Shown: positions 1-8,396 of the stretch, in pieces
How the letters are laid out: the number at the start of each line of letters is the position of its first letter
Position numbering within the stretch: the first letter of the stretch is position 1
Origin: Nitrospirota bacterium
Lineage (GTDB): Bacteria > Nitrospirota > JACRHJ01
Direction of reading: 5' to 3'
DNA: 15,455 nucleotides
NCBI GenBank assembly: GCA_021785055.1
Contig: JAJYGS010000127.1
Coordinates: 1 to 15,455 of the forward strand
Notes under the pieces: model-generated
What the model saw: only the letters and a program-made list of their open reading frames with translations
Databases searched by the model: none
What the model was told of the DNA's origin: nothing
Position numbers and translations under genes: made by a program

Positions 1-370
1 CACGGTCGAGCCTCGCGGTTACGGCCTCGTATTCCTCGACGGTATTGCCGAAGATGTTCGCTATGACCTTCGTATCGAATTGAGCAAGAAACGGCAGCTT
101 ATGCTCGATAAAATTATCGACCCCGACATTCTGAAGGCCGATGGCGTTCAGCATTCCGGAGGGCGTCTCGCAGAGCCTCGGCGGCGGGTTGCCCTGCATG
201 GGCTTTAGCGACAGGCCCTTTGTAGTAATCCCGCCGAGCAGCGAGAGGTCGAAATACTCAGAGTATTCCTCGCCGTAACCGAATGTCCCGGAAGCGGTGA
301 CGACGGGGTTCTTCAGCGTCAGAGGCCCAAGCTTAACCGCGAGAGAAGGTTTTATTATTAATTTATTCAT
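1..370 (-). CDS. pyrD: Dihydroorotate dehydrogenase catalytic subunit, N-terminal part (runs off left edge)
   Basis: PyrD oxidises dihydroorotate to orotate in de novo UMP synthesis. The class 1B enzyme works as a complex with PyrK, which passes electrons to NAD+. Translating the reverse strand from the ATG at 370-368 gives 123 codons with no stop before the window edge. Residues 1-25 contain MNKLIIKPSLAVKLGPLTLK and NPVVTASGTFGYG. Further on are the FMN-site segment GGITTKGLSLKPMQGNPPPR and the substrate-loop segment AIGLQNVGVDNF, both typical of class 1B DHOD. The catalytic cysteine and the C-terminal half of the barrel lie outside the window. PyrK is the immediately upstream gene, which supports the 1B assignment. 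No strong ribosome site precedes the ATG. The 59-base gap to pyrK holds a GC-rich palindromic repeat. Confidence 0.95.
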   Translation of the reverse strand, partial: MNKLIIKPSLAVKLGPLTLKNPVVTASGTFGYGEEYSEYFDLSLLGGITTKGLSLKPMQGNPPPRLCETPSGMLNAIGLQNVGVDNFIEHKLPFLAQFDTKVIANIFGNTVEEYEAVTARLDR

Positions 371-390
371 TCAGAAAGACATCTCTTTAA

Positions 391-426
391 CCCCTCGCCC
401 TCCGGGAGAGGGGCAGGGGGTGAGGG
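391..426. repeat. GC-rich palindromic repeat between pyrK and pyrD
   Basis: Read on the minus strand, this begins CCCTCACCCCCTGCC and then folds. CCCCTC pairs with GAGGGG, and inside that CCC pairs with GGG across a GGA loop, giving about nine base pairs. It starts within a few bases of the pyrK stop codon at 430. From memory, C-runs of this type recur as dispersed intergenic repeats in many environmental Proteobacteria and Nitrospirota; copy number here cannot be seen. In the mRNA the hairpin could stabilise or attenuate pyrD expression. It lacks a U-tract, so it is not a typical terminator. Confidence 0.65.
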
Positions 427-429
427 TTT

Positions 430-1260
430 TTACCATATTATATCCTCTGCGTCGAACACCGGGCCGTCGTCGCAGACCTTTTTATATACCGAGCCGCCGT
501 GCTCGCGGTCGAGCACGCTTATCACGCAGCCCATGCACGCGCCGATGCCGCACGCCATGTTCGATTCCATAGAGGTATAGTTTTTAATCCCGTATTTCTT
601 CGCAATCGCCGCGACGCTGATGAGCATCGGATGAGGCCCGCAGGAATAAATCACCCAGCCGCAAACGGTAGACCGTCCGCAGGCGTCATTGCGATTATGC
701 TCACGGATGTAATCGTCCAGCGCGTGGGTTATCAGACCCTTCCTGGGAAGGCTCCCGTCCTCGGTCGCCGTGAATGTCTCGATTCCCTTCTGCCGGAACT
801 CGTCCGCGCCGAGGACGTATTCCCTGCTCCTGCCGCCGATGAACGCTGCGGCGGTAATGTCTTTTCGTTCATCCGAGATATAATCCGCAAGGGCCGTAAG
901 CGGCGCAACGCCTATCCCGCCCCCCACGATCAGCGCGTGTTTTACGCCCGCGGGTATGGAAAAACCGTTTCCGAGCGGCCCCAAGAGGTCGAGTTTGTCG
1001 CCGGGGATGAGCCGCGAGATAATGCCCGTGCCTCTTCCGGCCTGCCTGTACAGGAATCGCACGGAGTCGTCCGAGAGTTTCCTGTGCAGGCTCAAGGGGC
1101 GGCGAAGGAGCGGGTCGGTGGAGAGCCCGACCTTCAGCATGTAGAACTGGCCGGGCAGGGCAGGACGACCGGCCTTGTCTTTGCCTATGCCATCGGCTTC
1201 AATGTCCACGAGGAAATAGCCGGAGGTAAGCTCCTCGTTCTTCTTTATCCGCGCTATCAT
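430..1260 (-). CDS. pyrK: Dihydroorotate dehydrogenase electron transfer subunit
   Basis: PyrK carries FAD and a [2Fe-2S] cluster and passes electrons from PyrD to NAD+. The 276-residue product has the ferredoxin-reductase-like layout. A flavin-binding segment RRPLSLH lies at residues 53-59, and the nucleotide-binding motif ALIVGGGIGVAP at about 109-120. A YSCGPHPML segment is near 205-213. The C-terminal cluster site has four cysteines, C237, C242, C245 and C263, in the pattern CGIGACMGC plus a distal C followed by DDGPVF. This is a complete PyrK, slightly longer than the usual 250-265 residues. Its ATG shares one base with the greA stop codon (TGATG), suggesting translational coupling. pyrD follows 59 bases downstream after a repeat. 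Confidence 0.97.
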   Translation of the reverse strand: MIARIKKNEELTSGYFLVDIEADGIGKDKAGRPALPGQFYMLKVGLSTDPLLRRPLSLHRKLSDDSVRFLYRQAGRGTGIISRLIPGDKLDLLGPLGNGFSIPAGVKHALIVGGGIGVAPLTALADYISDERKDITAAAFIGGRSREYVLGADEFRQKGIETFTATEDGSLPRKGLITHALDDYIREHNRNDACGRSTVCGWVIYSCGPHPMLISVAAIAKKYGIKNYTSMESNMACGIGACMGCVISVLDREHGGSVYKKVCDDGPVFDAEDIIW

Positions 1261-1739
1261 CAGTCCTCGAAAAATATTTCCAGGATTTCGTAGTCTACCG
1301 TCCCGGCTGGAATCCTGATCGTAACGACATCGCCGACGGCATGCCCTATCAAAGATTTCCCCACCGGGGACAATATCGAAATTTTGCCCTCCTTCAAGTC
1401 CGCCTCGTCCGTGCCGACGAGCGTATAGCGTTTTTCTTCCTCAGACTCCTGGTCGAGAAGGACAATCGTCGCGCCGAAGACGACCTTTTCGTTGGAGAGC
1501 CTGCTCGTGTCTATAACCTGCGCCGCCGCGAGTTTTCCCTGTAGCTCCTGCATCCGGCCCTCTATGAATCCCTGGCGTTCCTTGGCGGCGTGGTATTCGG
1601 CGTTTTCGGAGAGGTCTCCGTGTCCCCTCGCCTCTTCTATGTCTCTTATGTTTTTGGGCCGTTCCACCTTGCGGAGACGCTCCAGCTCATCCTGAAGCTT
1701 TATGTAGCCCTTCTTCGTCATCGGGATTTTCTCAGACAT
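1260..1739 (-). CDS. greA: Transcription elongation factor GreA
   Basis: GreA binds the RNA polymerase secondary channel and stimulates cleavage of backtracked transcripts. From the ATG at 1739 the product is 159 residues, close to the usual 158, and begins MSEKIPMTKKGY, matching the family start (IPMT at residues 5-8). The coiled-coil tip segment reads ARGHGDLSENAEYHAAKERQ, with the acidic D and E residues that act in the polymerase active site. The C-terminal FKBP-like domain includes SPVGKSLIGH. The frame is open further upstream to 1811, but that would overlap carB and adds residues unlike GreA. An AGGAG lies upstream of 1739, but at an unusually long distance of about 15 bases. The gene sits between carB and pyrK in the pyr operon. 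Confidence 0.95.
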   Translation of the reverse strand: MSEKIPMTKKGYIKLQDELERLRKVERPKNIRDIEEARGHGDLSENAEYHAAKERQGFIEGRMQELQGKLAAAQVIDTSRLSNEKVVFGATIVLLDQESEEEKRYTLVGTDEADLKEGKISILSPVGKSLIGHAVGDVVTIRIPAGTVDYEILEIFFED

Positions 1740-1768
1740 TGTTTTTCTTAATCTCTCCTTTCGGGGGC

Positions 1769-4700
1769 TTATGCCCGCCCGTGATATTCCTGAATGGTTT
1801 TTACGCTGCACTCGCTCTTGATATTGGAACTTATGGCCATCACAGCCGCCCGCGCGCCCGCGAGGGTAGTGAAATAAGGCACGTTCTGCGTAAGGGTCGT
1901 GCGCCGTATGCTCAGGGAATCGCGCTGGGACTCCGAGCCGAAAACGGTGTTTATCACCATGTCTATGTCGCCGTTTTTAAGGTGGTCTACAATATGTGGC
2001 CGTCCTTCCTTTACCTTGTTCACCGTCTCCACGGGTATCCCGTGTCCGGAAAGGAAACCCGCCGTCCCTTTTGTAGCTTCCAGTTTAAAGCCTATCTCCG
2101 AAAGCTCCTTTGCAATAGAAATGAGGAGCGGGTTTTTATCCTGGTCCTTTACACTTACAAACACCCTGCCGGTATTGGGGAGATGCGAGCCTGCGCCCGA
2201 CTGGGCCTTCGCGAACGCCTTTCCGAACCCGGCGTCTACGCCCATGACCTCGCCGGTGGACTTCATCTCCGGGCCGAGTATCGTGTCCACGCCGGGAAAC
2301 TTCGCAAACGGGAACACCGCCTCCTTGACGGCGGTATACCCTATCTCTACTTCTTTTGTAAACTCAAGCTCGTCGAGCGTCCTGCCCGTCATGACCCTTG
2401 CCGCCATCTTCGCGAGCGGGACGCCTATCGCCTTGCTCACAAAGGGCACGGTGCGGGACGCCCTGGGGTTTACCTCAAGTATAAAAATATCGTTGGCCTT
2501 CACGGCGAACTGGACGTTCATAAGGCCGATTACGCCAAGCTCCAGGGCCATCGCCTTGGTCTGCCTGGAAATCTTGTCGATTATGCCTTTGTCCAGGGAA
2601 TATGGCGGGAGCGAGCAGGCCGAGTCTCCGGAATGCACGCCCGCCTCCTCGATATGCTCCATGATGCCGCCGATAACTACCTTCTTCCCGTCGGATAGGG
2701 CATCGACATCCACCTCTACGGCGTCTTCGAGGTACTTGTCGATAAGTATCGGGTGCTTCGGAGAGACCTTCACGGCGTTGACCATATACCGGCGGAGGCT
2801 TTCCTCGTCGTAGCAGATTTCCATGGCCCTGCCGCCCAGGACGTAGGAGGGCCGGACGATGACGGGATATTTTATTCTCGCCGCGACTGCTACGGCCTCC
2901 TCGACGCTCCTGGCAGTACCGTTATCCGGCTGCCTTAAGCCCAGCTTCTCCAGGAGTTCCTTGAAGCGCTCCCTGTCCTCCGCCCGGTCGATGGAGTCCG
3001 GCGATGTGCCGATGATTTTTACTCCCGCTTTCTCAAGCGGCACCGCGAGCTTCAGCGGCGTCTGGCCCCCGAACTGCACTATGACGCCGTCCGGGTTTTC
3101 TTTTTCGATTATCGTCAGCACGTCCTCCAGCGTCAGGGGCTCGAAATAGAGCTTGTCGGAGGTGTCGTAATCCGTGCTCACGGTTTCGGGGTTGCAGTTC
3201 ACCATTATCGTCTCGTAGCCGTCCTCCTTGAGCGCGAAGGCGCCGTGGACGCAGCAGTAATCGAACTCTATGCCCTGGCCGATGCGGTTCGGCCCTCCGC
3301 CCAGGATTACAATCTTTTTCCTGTCCGTGGGATTGGCCTCGCACTCCTGCTCGTAGGTGGAGTATAGATAAGGCGTATACGCGACGAACTCAGCGCCGCA
3401 GGTATCCACGGTCTTGAAGACGGCGGATACCTTAAGTCGTTTCCGGTTCTCCCGTATATCGCTTTCAGTTTTTCCGGAAAGCGATGCCAGCATCCGGTCT
3501 GAAAAACCGAGTTCCTTGGCCCGCTTCATAAACGGCCTGTCGAACCCAGGCTTCGCCCTTTTTTTTATCTTATCCTCGAAGTCTATTATCTCTTTTATGT
3601 TGTTCAAAAACCACGGGTCGATCTTCGTGAGGTCGTAGGCCTCGGCTATCGTAATTCCCTTTCTGAACCCCTCGGCCAGGAGCCACAGCCTCTCCGCGGA
3701 CGGCGTCTTTATAAGGTTCTTTATCTCGTCCAGCGTTTCTGTGCGCGGCTCGAACCCGTAGGAGCTTATCTCAAGAGACCTAAGCGACTTCTGGAGGGAT
3801 TCCTTGAAAGTCCTCCCGATAGCCATCGCCTCGCCGACGGACTTCATCTGAGTCGTCAGGGTCTTGTCCGCCTGCGGGAACTTCTCGAAGGCGAACCGCG
3901 GGAATTTTGTCACGACATAGTCGATAGTCGGCTCGAACGAAGCCGGGGTCTCGCGCGTGATGTCGTTCTTTATCTCGTCGAGCGAATATCCGACGGCCAG
4001 CTTCGCCGCGATCTTCGCAATGGGAAATCCTGTCGCCTTCGACGCCAGCGCCGAGCTGCGTGAGACGCGGGGGTTCATCTCGATGACCACCATCTTCCCG
4101 TTTTCCGGGTTCACTGCGAACTGTATGTTGGAGCCGCCGGTATCGACGCCTATCTCCCGTATGATTGCTATGGAGGCGTCGCGCATTATCTGGTATTCCT
4201 TGTCCGTAAGAGTCTGGGCGGGAGCGACGGTTACGCTGTCCCCGGTATGGACGCCCATCGGGTCTATGTTTTCGATGGAGCAGATGATGACGACGTTGTC
4301 CTTCATGTCGCGCATCACCTCAAGCTCGTATTCCTTCCAGCCGATGACGGATTCTTCTACAAGTATCTCGTGCGACGGGGATGCCTGGAGGCCCCAGTCC
4401 ACCTGGGACTCGAACTCCTCGATGTTATACGCCACGCTCGCGCCGGTCCCGCCGAGCGTGAAAGACGGGCGGATTATGGCGGGGAAACCGACGGTGTTTA
4501 TAATCTTCATCGCCTCGGACTTGGAGTGGGCATAGCCCGATACGGGCAACTCCAGGCCGATTCGCCTCATGGCCTCCTTGAACTCGTCCCTGTCCTCGGC
4601 CTTTTTTATCGCATGGAGCTTGGCCCCGATAAGCTCGACGTTATATCTCGCCAGGACTCCGGACTCCGCGAGCGCGACGGCGGTATTAAGCGCCGTCTGC

Positions 4701-4975
4701 CCGCCCATCGTGGGCAGGAGGGCGTCCGGTCTTTCGCGTTCGATTACCCTCTCCACAACTTCCGGGCGTATCGGCTCGATGTATGTGCGGTCAGCCGTCT
4801 CCGGGTCGGTCATGATAGTGGCGGGGTTGGAGTTTATCAGGACGACCTTGTATCCCTCCTCCCTGAGCGCCTTGCAGGCCTGTGTGCCGGAGTAGTCGAA
4901 CTCGCAGGCCTGGCCTATGACAATCGGGCCGGAGCCGATGATTAAAATCTTGCTGATGTCTGTGCGTTTTGGCAT
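1769..4975 (-). CDS. carB: Carbamoyl phosphate synthase large subunit
   Basis: CarB makes carbamoyl phosphate from ammonia (delivered by CarA), bicarbonate and two ATP. The 1068-residue product is close to the 1073 of E. coli. It shows the expected internal duplication. The N-terminal half opens with ILIIGSGPIVIGQACEFDYS and the second half with a parallel VILGGGPNRIGQGIEFDYC near residue 557. Each half is followed by an ATP-grasp domain with EMNPRVSRSSALASKATGFP or EVNPRASRTVPFVSKAIGVP. The last about 140 residues form the MGS-like allosteric domain (TKGTAGFLSGHGIPVETVNK), the site of UMP/IMP control in enterobacteria. The ATG overlaps the stop of the upstream radical SAM gene by one base (TAATG). 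greA starts 29 bases downstream. Confidence 0.99.
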   Translation of the reverse strand: MPKRTDISKILIIGSGPIVIGQACEFDYSGTQACKALREEGYKVVLINSNPATIMTDPETADRTYIEPIRPEVVERVIERERPDALLPTMGGQTALNTAVALAESGVLARYNVELIGAKLHAIKKAEDRDEFKEAMRRIGLELPVSGYAHSKSEAMKIINTVGFPAIIRPSFTLGGTGASVAYNIEEFESQVDWGLQASPSHEILVEESVIGWKEYELEVMRDMKDNVVIICSIENIDPMGVHTGDSVTVAPAQTLTDKEYQIMRDASIAIIREIGVDTGGSNIQFAVNPENGKMVVIEMNPRVSRSSALASKATGFPIAKIAAKLAVGYSLDEIKNDITRETPASFEPTIDYVVTKFPRFAFEKFPQADKTLTTQMKSVGEAMAIGRTFKESLQKSLRSLEISSYGFEPRTETLDEIKNLIKTPSAERLWLLAEGFRKGITIAEAYDLTKIDPWFLNNIKEIIDFEDKIKKRAKPGFDRPFMKRAKELGFSDRMLASLSGKTESDIRENRKRLKVSAVFKTVDTCGAEFVAYTPYLYSTYEQECEANPTDRKKIVILGGGPNRIGQGIEFDYCCVHGAFALKEDGYETIMVNCNPETVSTDYDTSDKLYFEPLTLEDVLTIIEKENPDGVIVQFGGQTPLKLAVPLEKAGVKIIGTSPDSIDRAEDRERFKELLEKLGLRQPDNGTARSVEEAVAVAARIKYPVIVRPSYVLGGRAMEICYDEESLRRYMVNAVKVSPKHPILIDKYLEDAVEVDVDALSDGKKVVIGGIMEHIEEAGVHSGDSACSLPPYSLDKGIIDKISRQTKAMALELGVIGLMNVQFAVKANDIFILEVNPRASRTVPFVSKAIGVPLAKMAARVMTGRTLDELEFTKEVEIGYTAVKEAVFPFAKFPGVDTILGPEMKSTGEVMGVDAGFGKAFAKAQSGAGSHLPNTGRVFVSVKDQDKNPLLISIAKELSEIGFKLEATKGTAGFLSGHGIPVETVNKVKEGRPHIVDHLKNGDIDMVINTVFGSESQRDSLSIRRTTLTQNVPYFTTLAGARAAVMAISSNIKSECSVKTIQEYHGRA

Positions 4976-5868
4976 TACACGTGCTCCTGTACCCAGCCCT
5001 CGTACAGCCCGTAACGCTCCATTACGTCCTGCGCGGCCAGATATTCCTCTTCCGTTATCTTCCTGTTTATTTCAGGATAATCTACCGCCCTGTATGTCGG
5101 GAAATACTGATCCATCAGGCTTATGGAAACATCAAAAGACAGCCCCTCGGCTATGAATTTCATGACGTTTTCCGTCCCGGAAATATTCTCCGGGAGGACA
5201 AGGTGACGGATGATAAGCCCCTTTTCCGCAATTCCGTTCTCATCCGTCCTCAAAAGCCCCGCCTGCCTGAACATCTCCTTTATTGCGGCCCGGTTATATG
5301 ACACGTATTTCCTTACTTTTGAATATTTCTTCGCAAGCTCGTCGTTTGAATACCGCATGTCCGGGAGGTATATGTCCACGATGCCGTCCAGGAGCCGAAG
5401 CGCCGGCAGCGTCTCGTATCCGCTCGTGTTGTATACAATTGGGATATTGAAGCCGCCTTCGATTGCGATAACCAATGCCTCCAGTATCCTCGGCATGTAG
5501 TGCGTCGGTGTCACAAAGTTTATATTATGCGCGCCTCGCTTCTGGAGTTCGAGCATAATCTTCGCCAGCCCAGCCGCGTCGTATTCAATGCCGTTCCCCT
5601 TGTGGCTTATGGGCCAGTTCTGGCAGTAGACGCACTTCATCGTGCAGCGGCTGAAGAATATCGTGCCGGAGCCGCGAGTGCCGGATATTGCCGGCTCCTC
5701 GCCGAAGTGCAGGTTATACGAAGCCACCTTCGCCGTTGCGCCCGCCCCGCACAGCCCCACCTGACCGTCAAGCCTGTTCACCCCGCAGTCGTTCGGGCAC
5801 AGGTCGCACTTTTCAAGGCGCCCCAGCGCGGACGATGCGCGGGATTTTAATTCGTCTATGGGAATCAT
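4975..5868 (-). CDS. Radical SAM protein, PflX-like (COG1313 type), between carA and carB
   Basis: The 297-residue product resembles the PflX/COG1313 branch of pyruvate formate-lyase-activating-enzyme-like radical SAM proteins, whose substrate is not established. The cluster motif CTMKCVYC gives C75, C79 and C82 for the SAM-binding [4Fe-4S] cluster. A separate N-terminal cysteine set, C21, C24, C28 and C40 (CDLCPNDCGV then GLCG), is typical of this branch and may bind metal or a second cluster. Between them lies HFGEEPAISGTRGSGTIFFS, and later VTPTHYMP and VYNTSGYE fit the barrel. No glycyl-radical enzyme partner is visible. The stop overlaps the carB start by one base (TAATG), so the gene is translated with the pyr operon, although no role in pyrimidine synthesis is known to me. 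Upstream is an 88-base gap with a dispersed-type repeat. Confidence 0.88.
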   Translation of the reverse strand: MIPIDELKSRASSALGRLEKCDLCPNDCGVNRLDGQVGLCGAGATAKVASYNLHFGEEPAISGTRGSGTIFFSRCTMKCVYCQNWPISHKGNGIEYDAAGLAKIMLELQKRGAHNINFVTPTHYMPRILEALVIAIEGGFNIPIVYNTSGYETLPALRLLDGIVDIYLPDMRYSNDELAKKYSKVRKYVSYNRAAIKEMFRQAGLLRTDENGIAEKGLIIRHLVLPENISGTENVMKFIAEGLSFDVSISLMDQYFPTYRAVDYPEINRKITEEEYLAAQDVMERYGLYEGWVQEHV

Positions 5869-5873
5869 AATTC

Positions 5874-5927
5874 GGATTCTTCCCCTTCACTCCGTTCAGG
5901 GCTTCGGCTCACTCGCTCAGAATGACA
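5874..5927. repeat. Dispersed-type palindromic repeat between carA and the radical SAM gene
   Basis: This stretch begins GGATTCTTCCCCTTCACTCC and ends CTCGCTCAGAATGACA. It resembles the GGATTCTTCGCTTCGCTCAGAATGACA-type intergenic repeats that I recall from many environmental bacterial genomes. It contains short internal complements such as GGCTTCGGCTC. Another imperfect palindrome, CAGGTAGCTGCCTG on the minus strand, lies just beyond it towards carA. On the minus strand the repeat end AAGGGGAAG lies about 12 bases before the radical SAM start and is the only purine-rich sequence there, so the repeat may supply the ribosome site. Copy number cannot be judged from this window. Confidence 0.65.
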
Positions 5928-5956
5928 GGCAGCTACCTGGTTTGTCGCCCCCGCCC

Positions 5957-7102
5957 CTAATTTTTAACCTTTATCTTCTCTATCTCCATCATGGCGATGA
6001 AGCGCTGAAAGAGATATGCGGAGTCGTGCGGGCCGGGAGACGCCTCCGGGTGATACTGCACGGAGAAGACCGGAAGCTCCTTGTGGCGCATGCCCTCGAC
6101 GGTATTGTCGTTTAGGTTTACGTGGGTAATCTCCACGGAACCCGGCATGCTGTCCATGTCCACGGCGAAACCGTGGTTCTGCGACGTTATCTCCACCTTG
6201 CGGGTGCCGAGCTCCATGACCGGCTGATTGGCGCCGTGGTGCCCGAACTTGAGCTTGTACGTCCTCCCGCCAAGGGCGATGCCGAGCAGCTGATGTCCCA
6301 GGCATATACCGAATATTGGAACCTTATCCGACAGGGCCTTTATGTTCTCGACCGCATATGTTACGGGTTCCGGGTCTCCGGGGCCGTTGGACAGAAGCAC
6401 CCCGTCCGGCCTCAGGGCCATTACTTCCCGCCAGGAGGTTGCCGCAGGGACGACTGTAACCCTGCACGCCAGAGAGGATAGCATCCGGAGTATGTTTCTT
6501 TTTATACCGAAGTCGTAAGCTACGACGTGAAGAGACGTATTTCCCGATTCGCCGTAGCCGCGCTCCATGTCCCATGTCGTCTGCCTCGTCTCGTACGGCT
6601 CCGCACAGGAGACCGCCTTCGCAAGATCCTGCCCCGCCATCGAGGGCCGGGAGGCCGCTTTTTTTACAAGGCTGTCCGGGTCGGTATCCACCGTGGATAT
6701 TACACCCTGCTGGGCGCCGAAGTCTCTTATATGTTTTGTGAGGGCTCTTGTGTCTATCCCTTGGATGCCGATTATGTTATAGCTTTTGAGATAGCTGTCA
6801 AGGCTGCCCCTGTTGCGCCAGTTGCTGGGATACCCGCTGTATTCCTTTACTATAAATGCCTCCACCCAGGGCCTGCCGGACTCAATGTCCTCGGCGTTAA
6901 CGCCGTAGTTCCCGATAAGCGGATAGGTCATCGTTACCATCTGTCCCTTGTAGGAGGGATCGGTAAGAATTTCCTGATAGCCCGTCATGGAGGTATTGAA
7001 GACCACCTCTCCGCCGGTCTCCCCTTCCGCACCGAAAGAGACACCCTCGAACCATGCGCCGTCCGCAAGGGCAAGGAGCGCCTTTTTAAAGTTTGAACTC
7101 AA
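5957..7102 (-). CDS. carA: Carbamoyl phosphate synthase small (glutaminase) subunit
   Basis: CarA hydrolyses glutamine and channels ammonia to CarB. The 381-residue product has the CarA-specific N-terminal domain (FNTSMTGYQEILTDPSYKGQ at about 35-54). It is followed by a class I glutamine amidotransferase domain. The oxyanion-loop region reads LLSNGPGDPEPV, the nucleophile is C267 in FGICLGHQLLG, and the H/E pair is H351 and E353 in QYHPEASPGPHD. All catalytic residues are present. The start is a TTG at 7102, with a GAGG about nine bases upstream. The gene overlaps the end of pyrC by 17 bases, which favours coupled translation. carB does not follow directly: a repeat and a radical SAM gene separate the two subunits. 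Confidence 0.97.
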   Translation of the reverse strand: MSSNFKKALLALADGAWFEGVSFGAEGETGGEVVFNTSMTGYQEILTDPSYKGQMVTMTYPLIGNYGVNAEDIESGRPWVEAFIVKEYSGYPSNWRNRGSLDSYLKSYNIIGIQGIDTRALTKHIRDFGAQQGVISTVDTDPDSLVKKAASRPSMAGQDLAKAVSCAEPYETRQTTWDMERGYGESGNTSLHVVAYDFGIKRNILRMLSSLACRVTVVPAATSWREVMALRPDGVLLSNGPGDPEPVTYAVENIKALSDKVPIFGICLGHQLLGIALGGRTYKLKFGHHGANQPVMELGTRKVEITSQNHGFAVDMDSMPGSVEITHVNLNDNTVEGMRHKELPVFSVQYHPEASPGPHDSAYLFQRFIAMMEIEKIKVKN

Positions 7103-8360
7103 TTTTTTTACCCTCGTTGATTGTTGCGGCAGGCCATCCTTTCAGGACGAGGCCGGAAAACGCGGTATTTTTACCCTTGCTCAGCAGTATCTCTGGCCGG
7201 ACGGTCTTTTCCGTTTCCGGGTCTATGAGGACGATGTCCGCGGGCGCCCCGGGCAAAAGCGACGGCGGGGCCATACCGAGGGCCATGGCCGGGTTTACGG
7301 TAAACTTCCTAAGCAGTTCAGCCATTGGGATAAGACCGGAATGCGCAAGGGCCATCGCAAGAGCCAGGGCCGTTTCCAGCCCGGAAATCCCGAAAGGGGC
7401 AAGATCGAATTCCACGTCTTTTTCGGATGCGGCATGCGGCGCGTGGTCTGTCGCTATGACGTCTATCGTGCCGTCTTTAAGTCCCTCGATTATCGCCTTC
7501 CTGTCCGCCTCCGTCCGGAGCGGGGGATTGACTTTGAGGTATGTATTATATGACATAACTCCTTCATCGGTCAAGGTAAAATAGTGCGGGCAGGTCTCCG
7601 CCGTCACGTTTATGCCATCCGCCTTGGCGCGGCGAATCAGCTCTACTGAACCAGCCGTCGAGACGTGCGCGATATGGAGCCTTGCGCCCGCCAGCCTCGC
7701 CAGGGATATATCCCTGGCGACCATGACCTCCTCGGCGGCGGCGGGTATTCCCCGCAGGCCCAGGCGTGTGGAAACCGCCCCCTCGTTCATAACGCCTCCG
7801 GCGGAAAGGGCCGGCTCCTCGCAGTGCGAGATTATAGTTCTGTCGAATGTCTTGGCATACTCAAGCGCATGCCGCATCATCTCCGCGTTGACAACGGGCT
7901 TTCCGTCATCCGAGAAGCCTATGCAGCCGGCCTCCGCCATCTCGCCAATCTCGGCAAGCTCCGTCCCCATTGAGCCTTTGGTTATCGCGCCGATTGGCAG
8001 CACCTTGCAGAAACCGGCCTTTTTCGCCTGCCCGGTTATGAATTCCGCGACGGGGCGGCTGTCGTTCACGGGGTTGGTGTTCGGCATGCAGCAGACGGTC
8101 GTGAACCCTCCCGCCGCCGCCGCGCGCGTCCCGGAGGCTATGTCTTCCTTGTACTCGAAGCCGGGCTCCCTGAGGTGGCAGTGCATGTCTATAAGCCCCG
8201 GAGCGACAATCAGCCCCCTGGCGTCGATAACCTCGGCGCCGCTTGTTTTCTTTGTTTTGGGCGGCTGAATAATTTTATCGCCTTCAATATAAATATCCCG
8301 TATCCCGTCAGTTCCGTTCGCCGGGTCTATTACCCTGCCGCCCTTGATTATCAGAGTCAT
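7086..8360 (-). CDS. pyrC: Dihydroorotase, class I
   Basis: PyrC cyclises carbamoyl aspartate to dihydroorotate using zinc. The 424-residue product is full length for the bacterial class I amidohydrolase type. Visible metal and substrate residues are H60 and H62 in IDMHCHLREPG, the substrate loop CCMPNTNP, D152 in SDDGKPV, H179 in SHCEEPAL, H232 in HIAHVSTAGS and D305 in ATDHAPH. The DDGKP motif places aspartate where class II enzymes have a carboxylated lysine. The ATG at 8360 has a good AGAGGA site seven bases upstream. pyrB lies upstream across a gap filled by a palindromic repeat, and carA overlaps its 3' end. Confidence 0.97.
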   Translation of the reverse strand: MTLIIKGGRVIDPANGTDGIRDIYIEGDKIIQPPKTKKTSGAEVIDARGLIVAPGLIDMHCHLREPGFEYKEDIASGTRAAAAGGFTTVCCMPNTNPVNDSRPVAEFITGQAKKAGFCKVLPIGAITKGSMGTELAEIGEMAEAGCIGFSDDGKPVVNAEMMRHALEYAKTFDRTIISHCEEPALSAGGVMNEGAVSTRLGLRGIPAAAEEVMVARDISLARLAGARLHIAHVSTAGSVELIRRAKADGINVTAETCPHYFTLTDEGVMSYNTYLKVNPPLRTEADRKAIIEGLKDGTIDVIATDHAPHAASEKDVEFDLAPFGISGLETALALAMALAHSGLIPMAELLRKFTVNPAMALGMAPPSLLPGAPADIVLIDPETEKTVRPEILLSKGKNTAFSGLVLKGWPAATINEGKKIEFKL

Positions 8361-8396
8361 GTGGTTATCCTCTGTTTTGATGCCTTATACAGTTCC

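Noticed and set aside
499..1293. 264-codon plus-strand open frame
   Set aside because: It lies opposite pyrK and the greA end, which have clear family motifs. Its translation is rich in R, G and H with no recognisable domain, as expected of an antisense shadow in GC-rich DNA.
1740..1811. 24-codon N-terminal extension of GreA
   Set aside because: It overlaps the carB 3' end, and the added residues are unlike GreA; the ATG at 1739 gives the normal length and N-terminus.
1739..2698. 319-codon plus-strand open frame
   Set aside because: Antisense to carB, with no motif and no ribosome site of note. Long antisense frames are common opposite GC-rich genes.
4247..4945. 232-codon plus-strand open frame
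   Set aside because: Antisense to the N-terminal half of carB; composition is shadow-like (many D, H, G, R) and no family is recognised.
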